A stretch of DNA of 47,213 nucleotides. Origin: Oscillospiraceae bacterium (GTDB lineage Bacteria; Bacillota; Clostridia; Oscillospirales; Oscillospiraceae). The notes under the pieces were generated by a model. That model ran no database searches. It was not told where the DNA came from and saw only the letters and a program-made list of their open reading frames with translations. Below, in pieces: positions 26,157-33,324 of this stretch (its first letter is position 1; each line of letters starts with the position of its first letter). The translations under genes were made by a program, and so were the position numbers. The DNA lies in the NCBI GenBank assembly GCA_017522015.1, contig JAFXAW010000023.1, positions 1-47,213 on the forward strand, written 5' to 3'.

Positions 26157-27380
26157 TTATTCTTCCTGTACCGGCGGTGTCGGCTCCGGCGTATAGAGCT
26201 CCTCCCGCGCAATATCCTCCACGCACTCCGCGTGGAGTGTGACATACAGACATCCGTCCCGCTCCTCGGCGGAAAAGGACTGCGCCGTGACCGTGCCGTC
26301 CTCCCCGATCTCCTGCTGCAGCCGCTGCAGCAGCTGCGCTTCGAGCGTTCTGTACACCGCGTTGGCGTCTTCCGTCACGGTTTGGCGCGTGAACTCCCGC
26401 CGCGTTTCGGCGACGAGTGCAAGGGGCGTTGTAAACACGTCACGAACCGCCAGTCTGTATTCTTTTGATAGTGTATCATATTCTGTGTGCAAATTTCTAC
26501 TGTTATCGGCAACATTATATAGATTTATTCTTCGGTTTCCGATCTCCAGCGCAAAACGCCGCCTCTCGCGCCCTGTATAGCGCTTCTCCGTGCGTTCCAA
26601 CGGCGCGCAGGCGCACAGGTTATACCAGGTTCGCGCAAAAACCTGCGCCTTCGCATGGACGAGGCGCGTGGGCGCCTTTTCAAAGCTGCTCGGCAGCTCG
26701 CAGGAGACAAGCGTCTCCCCCGGCAGAACAGTCTGTCCGACGCTCACGACCGCTCTGCCCTGCAAAACCTGCAGCTTCGTAACCAGCCCCGCCTTTGACG
26801 CAACGAGGCGCACATCCGTTTTTTCATCGTAGATCTCCGGCACTTCCACGCGCTCACGAAGGGACACCGTTGCGTGTGATCCGTTTATGTTCACCGCCAG
26901 CCAGCTCAGCTGCGGCAAATCCTGCAGAACGGCGCACTGAATCTGCGCATTGGAGAACGTCGGCCAGAAGCTCCCGATGCGCACACCCGCGCGATCCAGC
27001 GCAGCGCGGATTTCCGTCTCCTCCACCCCCTCCGCGCTCTGCACGTCGATCTCCCAGATATGCAGGGAGGACCACAGCAGCGCCGCGCAGCTTAGCACGG
27101 CCAAAGCAATCAGCACAAAACGTTTTCTGCAGCGCCGCAGCACGATCGGTGCGCCGCGCATCTCCAGAACGGAAAGTGTACAGCCACTTCGCGCAGAGAG
27201 CGTCTGCGCCTTTTCCAGATCCCTTTTGCGCAGTGTGATCGTACAGGAAAATTCATCCTCCGGATCCGGCTTTTGGAAGGCCAGATTCTGCTGCGCGCAG
27301 GCATTGAGAAAACGCGTGACACTCGCGCCCTGGACGCGCACACGCGCCGTCGCGCGCAGCCACTCTGTCAGAATTGCCAA
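26157..27380 (-). CDS. yqfD: sporulation protein YqfD
   Basis: This 407-residue protein has one membrane segment (about residues 87-107) and a large extracytoplasmic part with a short POTRA-like stretch. It matches the YqfD family in order (N-terminal GASVTRFLNACAQQNLAF; segments after the membrane helix), length and position between yqfC and phoH. In Bacillus yqfC-yqfD are sigma-E-dependent and needed for efficient sporulation. The start is TTG at 27380, with AGGAGG about 8 bases upstream partly overlapping the yqfC stop, which implies translational coupling. Molecular function is not known. Confidence 0.88.
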   Translation of the reverse strand: MAILTEWLRATARVRVQGASVTRFLNACAQQNLAFQKPDPEDEFSCTITLRKRDLEKAQTLSARSGCTLSVLEMRGAPIVLRRCRKRFVLIALAVLSCAALLWSSLHIWEIDVQSAEGVEETEIRAALDRAGVRIGSFWPTFSNAQIQCAVLQDLPQLSWLAVNINGSHATVSLRERVEVPEIYDEKTDVRLVASKAGLVTKLQVLQGRAVVSVGQTVLPGETLVSCELPSSFEKAPTRLVHAKAQVFARTWYNLCACAPLERTEKRYTGRERRRFALEIGNRRINLYNVADNSRNLHTEYDTLSKEYRLAVRDVFTTPLALVAETRREFTRQTVTEDANAVYRTLEAQLLQRLQQEIGEDGTVTAQSFSAEERDGCLYVTLHAECVEDIAREELYTPEPTPPVQEE

Positions 27381-27392
27381 ACCGTCCCCCTC

Positions 27393-27665
27393 CTATTCAA
27401 ACTCCGCAGAGAGGATTTCCCCGCGCAGAATCAGCACTTCCCTGTCCATCGCGGTGAGTGACAGATCCGTTCCGGAAATACACAGGCGGACACGGCCGCC
27501 CTCGACCTCGATTCGCTCTTTTGTGTATAAGGACAAACCTCGATGATGCTCCACGATGGCATATCGGCGGCCTGTAACCGTCAGCTTCGGAACGCCCGCA
27601 AAGGACTCTGCTGGCAGTTCAAAGATCTCCGATGCACGTTCCGCCGGGCTCAGCTTTCGCGCCAT
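27393..27665 (-). CDS. yqfC: sporulation protein YqfC
   Basis: This 90-residue YabP/YqfC-family protein contains LTVTGRRYAIVEHHRGLSLYTKERIEV and LILRGEILSAEFE, conserved in this short beta-rich family. ATG 27665 has CGGAGG about 7 bases upstream. It is the first gene of the long yqfC-to-mutS2 run and is divergent from ylbJ. Mother-cell (sigma-E) expression is known for the Bacillus homologue, but I could not identify a convincing sigma-E promoter here. Confidence 0.88.
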   Translation of the reverse strand: MARKLSPAERASEIFELPAESFAGVPKLTVTGRRYAIVEHHRGLSLYTKERIEVEGGRVRLCISGTDLSLTAMDREVLILRGEILSAEFE

Positions 27666-27694
27666 ACCAACACCTCCGTTCGGAAAAGAATATG

Positions 27695-27707
27695 CTGCAC
27701 CGTGCAG
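27695..27707. promoter_or_regulatory. 13-bp palindrome between yqfC and ylbJ
   Basis: CTGCAC-C-GTGCAG is a perfect interrupted palindrome in the 88-base gap between two divergent sporulation genes. It could be an operator for a shared regulator. No further evidence is available. Confidence 0.4.
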
Positions 27708-27732
27708 AAATAACCCCCGCCGCGCATATCGT

Positions 27733-27753
27733 AGGACAAGGGAGGGATGTCCT
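27733..27753 (+). promoter_or_regulatory. stem-loop presenting the ylbJ ribosome site
   Basis: AGGACA (27733-27738) pairs with TGTCCT (27748-27753), placing the AGGGAGGGA ribosome binding site in a 9-base loop directly before the GTG start. It supports the GTG at 27754 as the start and may tune translation. Confidence 0.45.
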
Positions 27754-28746
27754 GTGACCAAAATGACGCCGAGGCGCATCCGGCGTGTGCTGCCGCTATT
27801 GTGTACGCTGCTGCTTTTCGCGCTGCTGATGCTGTATTCCGCGCCCGCAGCCGCCGCTGCAAAGCAGGCACTTGTGCTCTGCGCGCAGGTGCTTATCCCC
27901 TCGCTTCTCCCCTTCTTCGTGCTCAGCGGCCTGCTGTCCGCGCTCGGTCTCTCGCGCGCGTTGAACCGGGCGGCCGCACCGCTGATGCAAAAGCTTTTCT
28001 CCGTCTCCGGCGCGGGCGCCGCTGCCTTTCTTCTGGGGCTGACGGGCGGGTATCCGCTTGGCGCGGCATCGGTTAAAACGCTGTATCAGCGGCAGGAATT
28101 GTCAGAGCCGGAGGCCAAGCGACTCGTCTGCTTCTGCAACAACTCCGGGCCGGCGTTCATTGTCGGCGCGGCAGGCAGCGGCGTCTTCGGAAGTGCGAAA
28201 GCGGGGCTGATTCTCTATCTCTCGCATCTCATCGCCGCCGTTCTTGTCGGGCTGCTGTTTTCCGTTTCCGGGCGCAAGGCCGCGCAGAAAACAGGCAAGA
28301 CGGTCTCCCCATCCCCGATTTCCGATTTCTCCGCTGCGTTTCCGGAAGCTGTCAGCTCCGCTGTGCGCAGCACGCTGCTGATCTGCGGCTATGTTGTGTT
28401 TTTTTCCGTGTTTGTCGGGCTGCTGGACGCACTCGGCATCTTTTCTGCCTTTTCCGGTCTGCTCGCCTCGCACACGCCGCTTTCCATCGGGCAGTCCCGC
28501 GCAATCCTGACCGGACTTCTGGAGCTCGGCAGCGGCGTCGGCGCGCTGCACGGGCAAAGTTACGCGCCCGGAAACCTTGCCCTGTGCGCCTTTTTGCTCG
28601 GCTGGGGCGGCGTTTCCGTGCTCTTTCAGACCCGGGCCGTCCTCGCAGGGACGCCGCTGGCCAAAGCGCCGCTTGCGCGCAGCAAACTGCTCCACGGGCT
28701 TTTTTCCGCGCCGATCGCCGCTGCGCTGTGCATTCTTCTGCGCTGA
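27754..28746 (+). CDS. ylbJ: sporulation integral membrane protein YlbJ
   Basis: This 330-residue polytopic membrane protein has Gate/nucleoside-recognition-type repeats. Conserved pieces include LIPSLLPFFVLSGLL, GLTGGYPLGAASVKTLY and CFCNNSGPAFIVGAAGSGVF, which I recognise as YlbJ. In Bacillus YlbJ is a sigma-E-dependent protein needed for spore cortex formation. The start is GTG 27754 behind GGGAGGG; the later ATG at 27763 is too far from that site. It is divergent from yqfC and is followed by two hairpin terminators. Confidence 0.88.
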   Translation: MTKMTPRRIRRVLPLLCTLLLFALLMLYSAPAAAAAKQALVLCAQVLIPSLLPFFVLSGLLSALGLSRALNRAAAPLMQKLFSVSGAGAAAFLLGLTGGYPLGAASVKTLYQRQELSEPEAKRLVCFCNNSGPAFIVGAAGSGVFGSAKAGLILYLSHLIAAVLVGLLFSVSGRKAAQKTGKTVSPSPISDFSAAFPEAVSSAVRSTLLICGYVVFFSVFVGLLDALGIFSAFSGLLASHTPLSIGQSRAILTGLLELGSGVGALHGQSYAPGNLALCAFLLGWGGVSVLFQTRAVLAGTPLAKAPLARSKLLHGLFSAPIAAALCILLR

Positions 28747-28817
28747 TGCACGTATATCCGGCATGCGGGAAATGTACGGCAGAAAGAGTGTGAAAAAGCA
28801 CGGACTGCGCATACAAA

Positions 28818-28863
28818 AAAGCCGTGGAGTCGATATGCTTGCGCATATCGACTCCACGGCTTT
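28818..28863. terminator. bidirectional terminator between ylbJ and the DHHW gene
   Basis: GCCGTGGAGTCGATATGC (28821-28838) and its perfect complement (28843-28860) enclose a TTGC loop, and flanking AAA/TTT extends the stem to 21 bp. On the minus strand it continues into TTTTTT. It is the clearest terminator for the convergent MBOAT-DHHW operon and also acts for ylbJ on the plus strand. Confidence 0.8.
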
Positions 28864-28878
28864 ATGGCTTTCTCACAG

Positions 28879-28916
28879 TTTCTCTGCGCTGCTCAGCGCA
28901 GAGAAATTAAATTTTC
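28879..28916 (+). terminator. second hairpin terminator after ylbJ
   Basis: TTTCTCTGCGCT (28879-28890) pairs with AGCGCAGAGAAA (28895-28906) around a 4-base loop and is followed by TTAAATTTTC on the plus strand. It is in tandem with the bidirectional terminator, so convergent transcription is doubly insulated. Confidence 0.65.
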
Positions 28917-28976
28917 TTCCCGTCCCGGCGGCGCAAAGCTTCGATTTACGCAAACCTCATTTTGCGCGCCCTTGCT

Positions 28977-30116
28977 TCAGAGTCCGAGCAGAAACAGATT
29001 TGTGTCCGTTGAGAAATTGGCGACGCTGTAGCACACCAGAACCTGATCGATCTCATTCTCCGCGATATATTCGCGCAGACTCGTGCGGAAATAGCGCAGA
29101 TCAATCATGTGGATCTCGGAATAATCCTCTAAAAGAAAAGGCATGGCACTGTCCATATAGGAATCGCGCACAATCAGCAGCTTCGGCTTGTCCGCAAGCC
29201 CGGTTTCCGCAACCAGCTGCGGCGTGTTGCCGCCTAAGAAAGAGGCATATTTGTCCTTTTTGGCCAAAAAACTGTCATCATACAGCGAAGCCTCAACCGG
29301 ACTTCCGGCCGGGTAATTTGTGATGGTGACGTTCTCGCCCTGCTGCACCCAGCGCTCAATATGATCCGGCTGCACCCAGGAGAAGCCGGAGCTGGAATAG
29401 GTCGTTCCATAAAACTCCGTCGTCACGGTCTCGACCTCGAAATCCGAGATGGGCCGCGATTCAAAGCCCATTGCCTGTGCAAACGCCGTGTAGCCGTAAT
29501 ACGCGCCGCGGCTCGTCCAGTGGTGGTCGGTACCGTAGAAAAGATATTCCCCATCGTGCGCATCCAGCGCGCCGAATACATCCACATTCTTCGCCTCGGA
29601 GAGCGCATATGCCTTTTCGATGACCGCGCGCTGGCTGTCCATCGGCGCGTCGTCCGGCAGCAGATCCTTACAAATCTCGCCCGCGCCCGGAATCAGCGCG
29701 AAATAGACTTCCCCGTCCGTCGCCTCACAGAGCGTGTTGAGCGCAGAGATGTTTTTCTCGATCACGCTGTCCTCCGGCGCGTCAAAACGCTCGATAAGCA
29801 TATATTCGAGCGGCTCGCGCTCCACCGGGCACAGGTAAACATTCTTATTCTCCTGCTTTCCCTGCGTCACCTCGGCACGGGCCTTGAGCGTTGTCCACGC
29901 ATCGCGCGCGGGGAACTGATCGCTCATGTATTTTTCAAACTTCGTCATGAAGCGGCCGGAAAACAGCTCCGAGAACGTAAACCGGGGCGCCTCCTGCATC
30001 ACGCGGTTCTCCCGCTCGGAAAAGCTCCGATCCGGCAGGCAGAGGTGCAGCAGGAAGAACGCGCCGATGAACACAAGAAACAGAACAATCTGCACGCGGT
30101 GCGAATTTTTGGACAT
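28977..30116 (-). CDS. DHHW-family (AlgX/AlgJ-like) putative O-acetylation protein
   Basis: This 379-residue bitopic protein has one N-terminal membrane segment (about 9-28) and an extracellular domain. The naming motif is TDHHWTSRGAYYGY (starting at 196), and RDSY near residue 325 recalls the nucleophile block of SGNH-like AlgX/AlgJ proteins. Such proteins take acetyl groups exported by an MBOAT partner and place them on a cell-surface polymer. The MBOAT gene ends 14 bases upstream, so they form an operon. ATG 30116 follows GAGGAGGGGG. The acceptor polymer is unknown; sporulation genes on both sides make a spore or wall polymer a reasonable guess. Confidence 0.88.
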   Translation of the reverse strand: MSKNSHRVQIVLFLVFIGAFFLLHLCLPDRSFSERENRVMQEAPRFTFSELFSGRFMTKFEKYMSDQFPARDAWTTLKARAEVTQGKQENKNVYLCPVEREPLEYMLIERFDAPEDSVIEKNISALNTLCEATDGEVYFALIPGAGEICKDLLPDDAPMDSQRAVIEKAYALSEAKNVDVFGALDAHDGEYLFYGTDHHWTSRGAYYGYTAFAQAMGFESRPISDFEVETVTTEFYGTTYSSSGFSWVQPDHIERWVQQGENVTITNYPAGSPVEASLYDDSFLAKKDKYASFLGGNTPQLVAETGLADKPKLLIVRDSYMDSAMPFLLEDYSEIHMIDLRYFRTSLREYIAENEIDQVLVCYSVANFSTDTNLFLLGL

Positions 30117-30130
30117 CTCTCCCCCTCCTC

Positions 30131-31528
30131 TCAGAACCGGAAATACAGGAACGGATTGTAGGTCGCATCAACAAGATAGGCTGTGCACACGACCAGCACC
30201 AGCACCATCAGCACCGGCGTGACGATCGCGGCGGCCCTCTTCGGCAGACGGTCATAGAGCTTCTTGCCAAGCGGCGTGCTGGCCAGAATTGCAACAATGA
30301 AGATCACGGCAAAGCTGCCGAGCCGGTACAGATCCGCCCGATTCCACAAGCCGCCACCCGCGCCGCCGAACATCGCCTTATAGTAAGCGCCGACCTGTCG
30401 GACGCTGTCGAGCTGGAAAAGCACCCAGCCGCAGACCGCCACGACCACGGCATAGATATGCCGGATAAAGCGTGGAATCTTTTTCAGCCACTTGAGCAGA
30501 AAGGCCTTTTCAATCATCAGAAACAGCGCATAATACAGGCCCCACATCAGGAAGGTCCAGTTTGCGCCGTGCCAGAAACCGGTCAGCGCCCAGACGACGA
30601 GAATGTTGAAAAACTGCCGTCCGAGACCGCGGCGGTTTCCGCCGAGGGGGATATAGACATAGTCGCGAAACCAGGTTCCGAGACTGATGTGCCATCTGCG
30701 CCAGAACTCCGTTACGCTCTGCGAAATGTAGGGATAGTTGAAGTTCTCCAGAAATTCAAAGCCAAGCATACGGCCAAGGCCGATAGCCATGTCGCTGTAA
30801 CCGGAGAAGTCAAAATAGATCTGCAGCGAAAACGCCACGATGCCAAGCCACGCGCCCAGCACAGTGAGTTCCCCTGCCGGCATCGCCGAATACGTATCCC
30901 ACAGCACGCCGATGTTGTTGGCGATCAGCACTTTTTTTGCAAGACCGACCAGAAAACGGCGCACACCGCTGGAAAACTGCTCCACGCTGTTGGCGCGGAA
31001 GTTCAGCTGATTTGCCACGTCCTTATAGCGCACGATCGGTCCCGCAATCAGCTGCGGGAACAGCGCAACGAAGGTGCCGAAGCTGATGTAGCTTTTCTGT
31101 ACATCCGCCTCGCCGCGGTACACGTCAATGGGATAGCTCATGGTCTGGAAAGTATAGAACGAGATGCCGATGGGCAGCTCCAGTCCAAGCGTCGGCAGAT
31201 TCACACCGGGAATGAGGCTGATGGTTCCGGCAAACAGATCGTAATACTTAAAGAACACCAGCATTGCCAGGTTGATCACGGTGTTTGCAACCAGAACGCC
31301 CCTGGCTTTTTTGTCCTCTGCCCTGTGCTTGCTGATGAGCCGACCCGCAAAATAGTTCACCGTTATGGAGAAGAGCATCAGCAGGATGTACACCGGCTCT
31401 CCCCAGCCGTAGAAGACAAGATTGACCACAAACAGGCAAAGATTGCGCCAGCGCGCCGGCACAATATAATACAGGGCCAACACGATGGGCAGATATGCAA
31501 AAAGGAAAAGGATGCTGGAAAAGACCAT
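30131..31528 (-). CDS. MBOAT-family membrane O-acyltransferase (AlgI/DltB type)
   Basis: This 465-residue polytopic membrane protein has the AlgI-type signature, including ELPIGISFYTFQTMSYPIDVYRG, FPQLIAGPIVRYKD, EFWRRWHISLGTWFRDYVYIPLGGNR and the catalytic-histidine segment GFWHGANW. By family knowledge it transfers acetyl groups from a cytoplasmic donor across the membrane. ATG 31528 follows TTGGAGG. The partner DHHW gene is directly downstream. A promoter is visible about 50 bases upstream. Confidence 0.93.
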   Translation of the reverse strand: MVFSSILFLFAYLPIVLALYYIVPARWRNLCLFVVNLVFYGWGEPVYILLMLFSITVNYFAGRLISKHRAEDKKARGVLVANTVINLAMLVFFKYYDLFAGTISLIPGVNLPTLGLELPIGISFYTFQTMSYPIDVYRGEADVQKSYISFGTFVALFPQLIAGPIVRYKDVANQLNFRANSVEQFSSGVRRFLVGLAKKVLIANNIGVLWDTYSAMPAGELTVLGAWLGIVAFSLQIYFDFSGYSDMAIGLGRMLGFEFLENFNYPYISQSVTEFWRRWHISLGTWFRDYVYIPLGGNRRGLGRQFFNILVVWALTGFWHGANWTFLMWGLYYALFLMIEKAFLLKWLKKIPRFIRHIYAVVVAVCGWVLFQLDSVRQVGAYYKAMFGGAGGGLWNRADLYRLGSFAVIFIVAILASTPLGKKLYDRLPKRAAAIVTPVLMVLVLVVCTAYLVDATYNPFLYFRF

Positions 31529-31577
31529 TTCTCCGGTTCCTCCAATTTCATTTCGTCACGCAAAGCGTCCAAAGAGT

Positions 31578-31606
31578 ATTCTACTCAAATCGGAAAAAAA
31601 TAGCAA
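31578..31606 (-). promoter_or_regulatory. promoter of the MBOAT-DHHW operon
   Basis: TTGCTA (31601-31606), a 17-base T-rich spacer and TAGAAT (31578-31583) on the minus strand, with a predicted start near 31571. It looks like a vegetative (sigma-A) promoter, so the operon need not be sporulation-specific. Confidence 0.6.
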
Positions 31607-31865
31607 GTCCAAAACTCGGATTGCGAAAAAATCATCCGCCGTGGGCTTCGCAGCCAAACCGTTTGCTGTGCAGCTCGGATCGCCATGCCCGTTCCCGTCT
31701 GTCTGCCGTCCGGCCTTTTGATTTTCTCCGTCTTCTGCGCGGCGCAAACAGAAAATTCCGCTGTTTGGCAATCCTTCGAGCAAAATCCGCTCCCGGCCCT
31801 GTGCATCAAACGCACAATTCGGGGCAAGCTATTTCCACTTTGTTCAAACGAAGGGAAGGATGGCA
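31607..31865 (+). other. intergenic region upstream of spoVAD, with weak forespore-type promoter candidate
   Basis: The gap between the divergent MBOAT and spoVAD genes is 337 bases. Past the MBOAT promoter I see no gene: short open frames here lack ribosome sites and family likeness. GCATC (31803-31807), 17 bases and CAAGCTA (31825-31831) partly match the sigma-G pattern (GHATR, about 17-18, CATWMTA), which would suit spoVA genes, but with several mismatches. Confidence 0.3.
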
Positions 31866-32888
31866 ATGAGCGTCAAACATTTGGGAAAGCAGACGGTACG
31901 TCTGAGCTACCCGCCCTCCATCGCCGCAGCCGCCTGTGTCGTCGGCAAAAAAGAAGGGCAAGGGCCGCTGCGGGAGTGGTTCGACTACATTTCCGAGGAC
32001 TCCTATTTCGGCGAAAAAACCTGGGAGAAAGCGGAGAGCACCATGCTTCGGCAGTGCTTCTCCCTCGCCTGCGACAAGGCGAAAATATCCCCCTCTTCCG
32101 TCGACTGCCTGTTTGCTGGCGATCTTCTCAACCAGTGCACGGGTTCAAGCTTTGCCATGCGGGACAGCGGTCGCCCGATTTTCGGGCTTTACGGCGCCTG
32201 CTCGACAATGGCGGAGAGTCTGTCTCTTGCCGCGCTTGCCATTGACGGCGGCTTTGCCGACATCACAGCCGCCATGACCAGCTCGCACTTCTGCTCGGTG
32301 GAACGGCAGTTCCGCTTTCCGCTGGAATACGGCGGCGTGCGCACGCCCACCGCACAATGGACGGTCACCGGCGCGGGCGCGCTGGTTCTCACGGCAGAGG
32401 GCAGCGGCCCCTACGTCACGCACGTCACGGCCGGAAAGATCGTCGATGCGGGCATCACGGACGCAAACAACATGGGCGCTGCCATGGCGCCGGCTGCCTA
32501 CGACACGATCAAAACGCATTTTGAAGACACCGGACGCAATGCGGATTATTACGACGCCATTGTCACGGGCGACCTCGGCATAGTCGGACACCGCATCGTC
32601 AAAGAGCTGTTTCGCAAGGACGGAATCGAGCTTGGACCGCTGTATATGGACTGCGGCATGCTCATCTTCGATGCAAAGGCGCAGGATGTGCACGCCGGCG
32701 GAAGCGGCTGCGGCTGCAGCGCCGCCGTGCTCTGCGGTCATCTCCTGCACAACATGACAGAAAACCGTTGGCCGCGTCTGCTCTTTTGCGCGACCGGCGC
32801 GCTGATGTCCCCGACGAGCGCCCAGCAGGGCGAGAGCATCCTGGGCATCTGCCACGCCGTTGCGCTGGAAATGCAAAGGGGGTGCTGA
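31866..32888 (+). CDS. spoVAD: stage V sporulation protein AD
   Basis: This 340-residue thiolase-fold protein is a soluble component of the SpoVA channel complex that moves dipicolinic acid into the forespore and out at germination. Recognisable parts include AGDLLNQCTGSSFAMRD, GLYGACSTMAESL and the C-terminal SGCGCSAAVLCGHLL. ATG 31866 is preferred over ATG 31860 because GAAGG then lies 6 bases upstream. It is followed one base later by spoVAE. spoVAC, usually just upstream in Clostridia, is not present here. Confidence 0.95.
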   Translation: MSVKHLGKQTVRLSYPPSIAAAACVVGKKEGQGPLREWFDYISEDSYFGEKTWEKAESTMLRQCFSLACDKAKISPSSVDCLFAGDLLNQCTGSSFAMRDSGRPIFGLYGACSTMAESLSLAALAIDGGFADITAAMTSSHFCSVERQFRFPLEYGGVRTPTAQWTVTGAGALVLTAEGSGPYVTHVTAGKIVDAGITDANNMGAAMAPAAYDTIKTHFEDTGRNADYYDAIVTGDLGIVGHRIVKELFRKDGIELGPLYMDCGMLIFDAKAQDVHAGGSGCGCSAAVLCGHLLHNMTENRWPRLLFCATGALMSPTSAQQGESILGICHAVALEMQRGC

Positions 32889-32889
32889 A

Positions 32890-33258
32890 ATGGACATTTT
32901 TCTGGTCTATCTCAAGGCTTTTGTGATCGGCGGCGCGCTCTGCGCAGTCGGACAGATTCTCATCGACAAAACGCGTCTGACACCCGCGCGAATCCTCACT
33001 TCCTACGTTGTCGCCGGCGTATTTCTCGGCGCCGTCGGTGTCTACGAGCCCTTTGCCAAGTGGGCGGGCGCCGGCGCGACTGTTCCGCTGACCGGTTTTG
33101 GAAATCTGCTGGCGCGCGGCGTGCGGGAAGCCGTTGCGGAAAAGGGCGCGCTCGGCGCGTTCACCGGCGGGCTCAGCTCCGCCGCGGCGGGCATCTGCGC
33201 AGCTGTATTCTTCGCGCTGCTCATCTCCCTCTTTTTCAAGCCCGGAGACAAAAACTGA
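32890..33258 (+). CDS. spoVAE: stage V sporulation protein AE (SpoVAEB type)
   Basis: This 122-residue membrane protein has about four hydrophobic segments and the family pieces GQILIDKTRLTPARILTSYVVAGV and GFGNLLARGVREAV. It is a membrane component of the SpoVA dipicolinate channel. ATG 32890 starts one base after the spoVAD stop with a GGGGG site upstream, so the pair is translationally linked. No terminator is evident before the next promoter at 33276. Confidence 0.94.
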   Translation: MDIFLVYLKAFVIGGALCAVGQILIDKTRLTPARILTSYVVAGVFLGAVGVYEPFAKWAGAGATVPLTGFGNLLARGVREAVAEKGALGAFTGGLSSAAAGICAAVFFALLISLFFKPGDKN

Positions 33259-33275
33259 AGCCGCCGTCGCGCAGC

Positions 33276-33303
33276 TTGACTTCCTGCAAAATCACAGTAT
33301 AAT
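33276..33303 (+). promoter_or_regulatory. promoter of the M3 peptidase gene
   Basis: TTGACT (33276-33281), a 16-base spacer and a perfect TATAAT (33298-33303), about 20 bases before the start codon. It appears to be a strong vegetative promoter with a very short leader. Confidence 0.75.
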
Positions 33304-33324
33304 CAACAGAAAAGAGGATGAATG

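Noticed and set aside
26157-26253. A longer N-terminus for PhoH starting at 26253
   Set aside because: The extra 43 residues overlap the YqfD C-terminus in another frame and show no PhoH likeness.
28102-28857. A 251-codon minus-strand frame opposite ylbJ
   Set aside because: YlbJ on the plus strand fits its family over the full length with a proper ribosome site; the antisense frame runs through the terminator hairpin.
31685-32245. A 186-codon plus-strand frame across the spoVAD leader
   Set aside because: No ribosome site, and it overlaps spoVAD in another frame.
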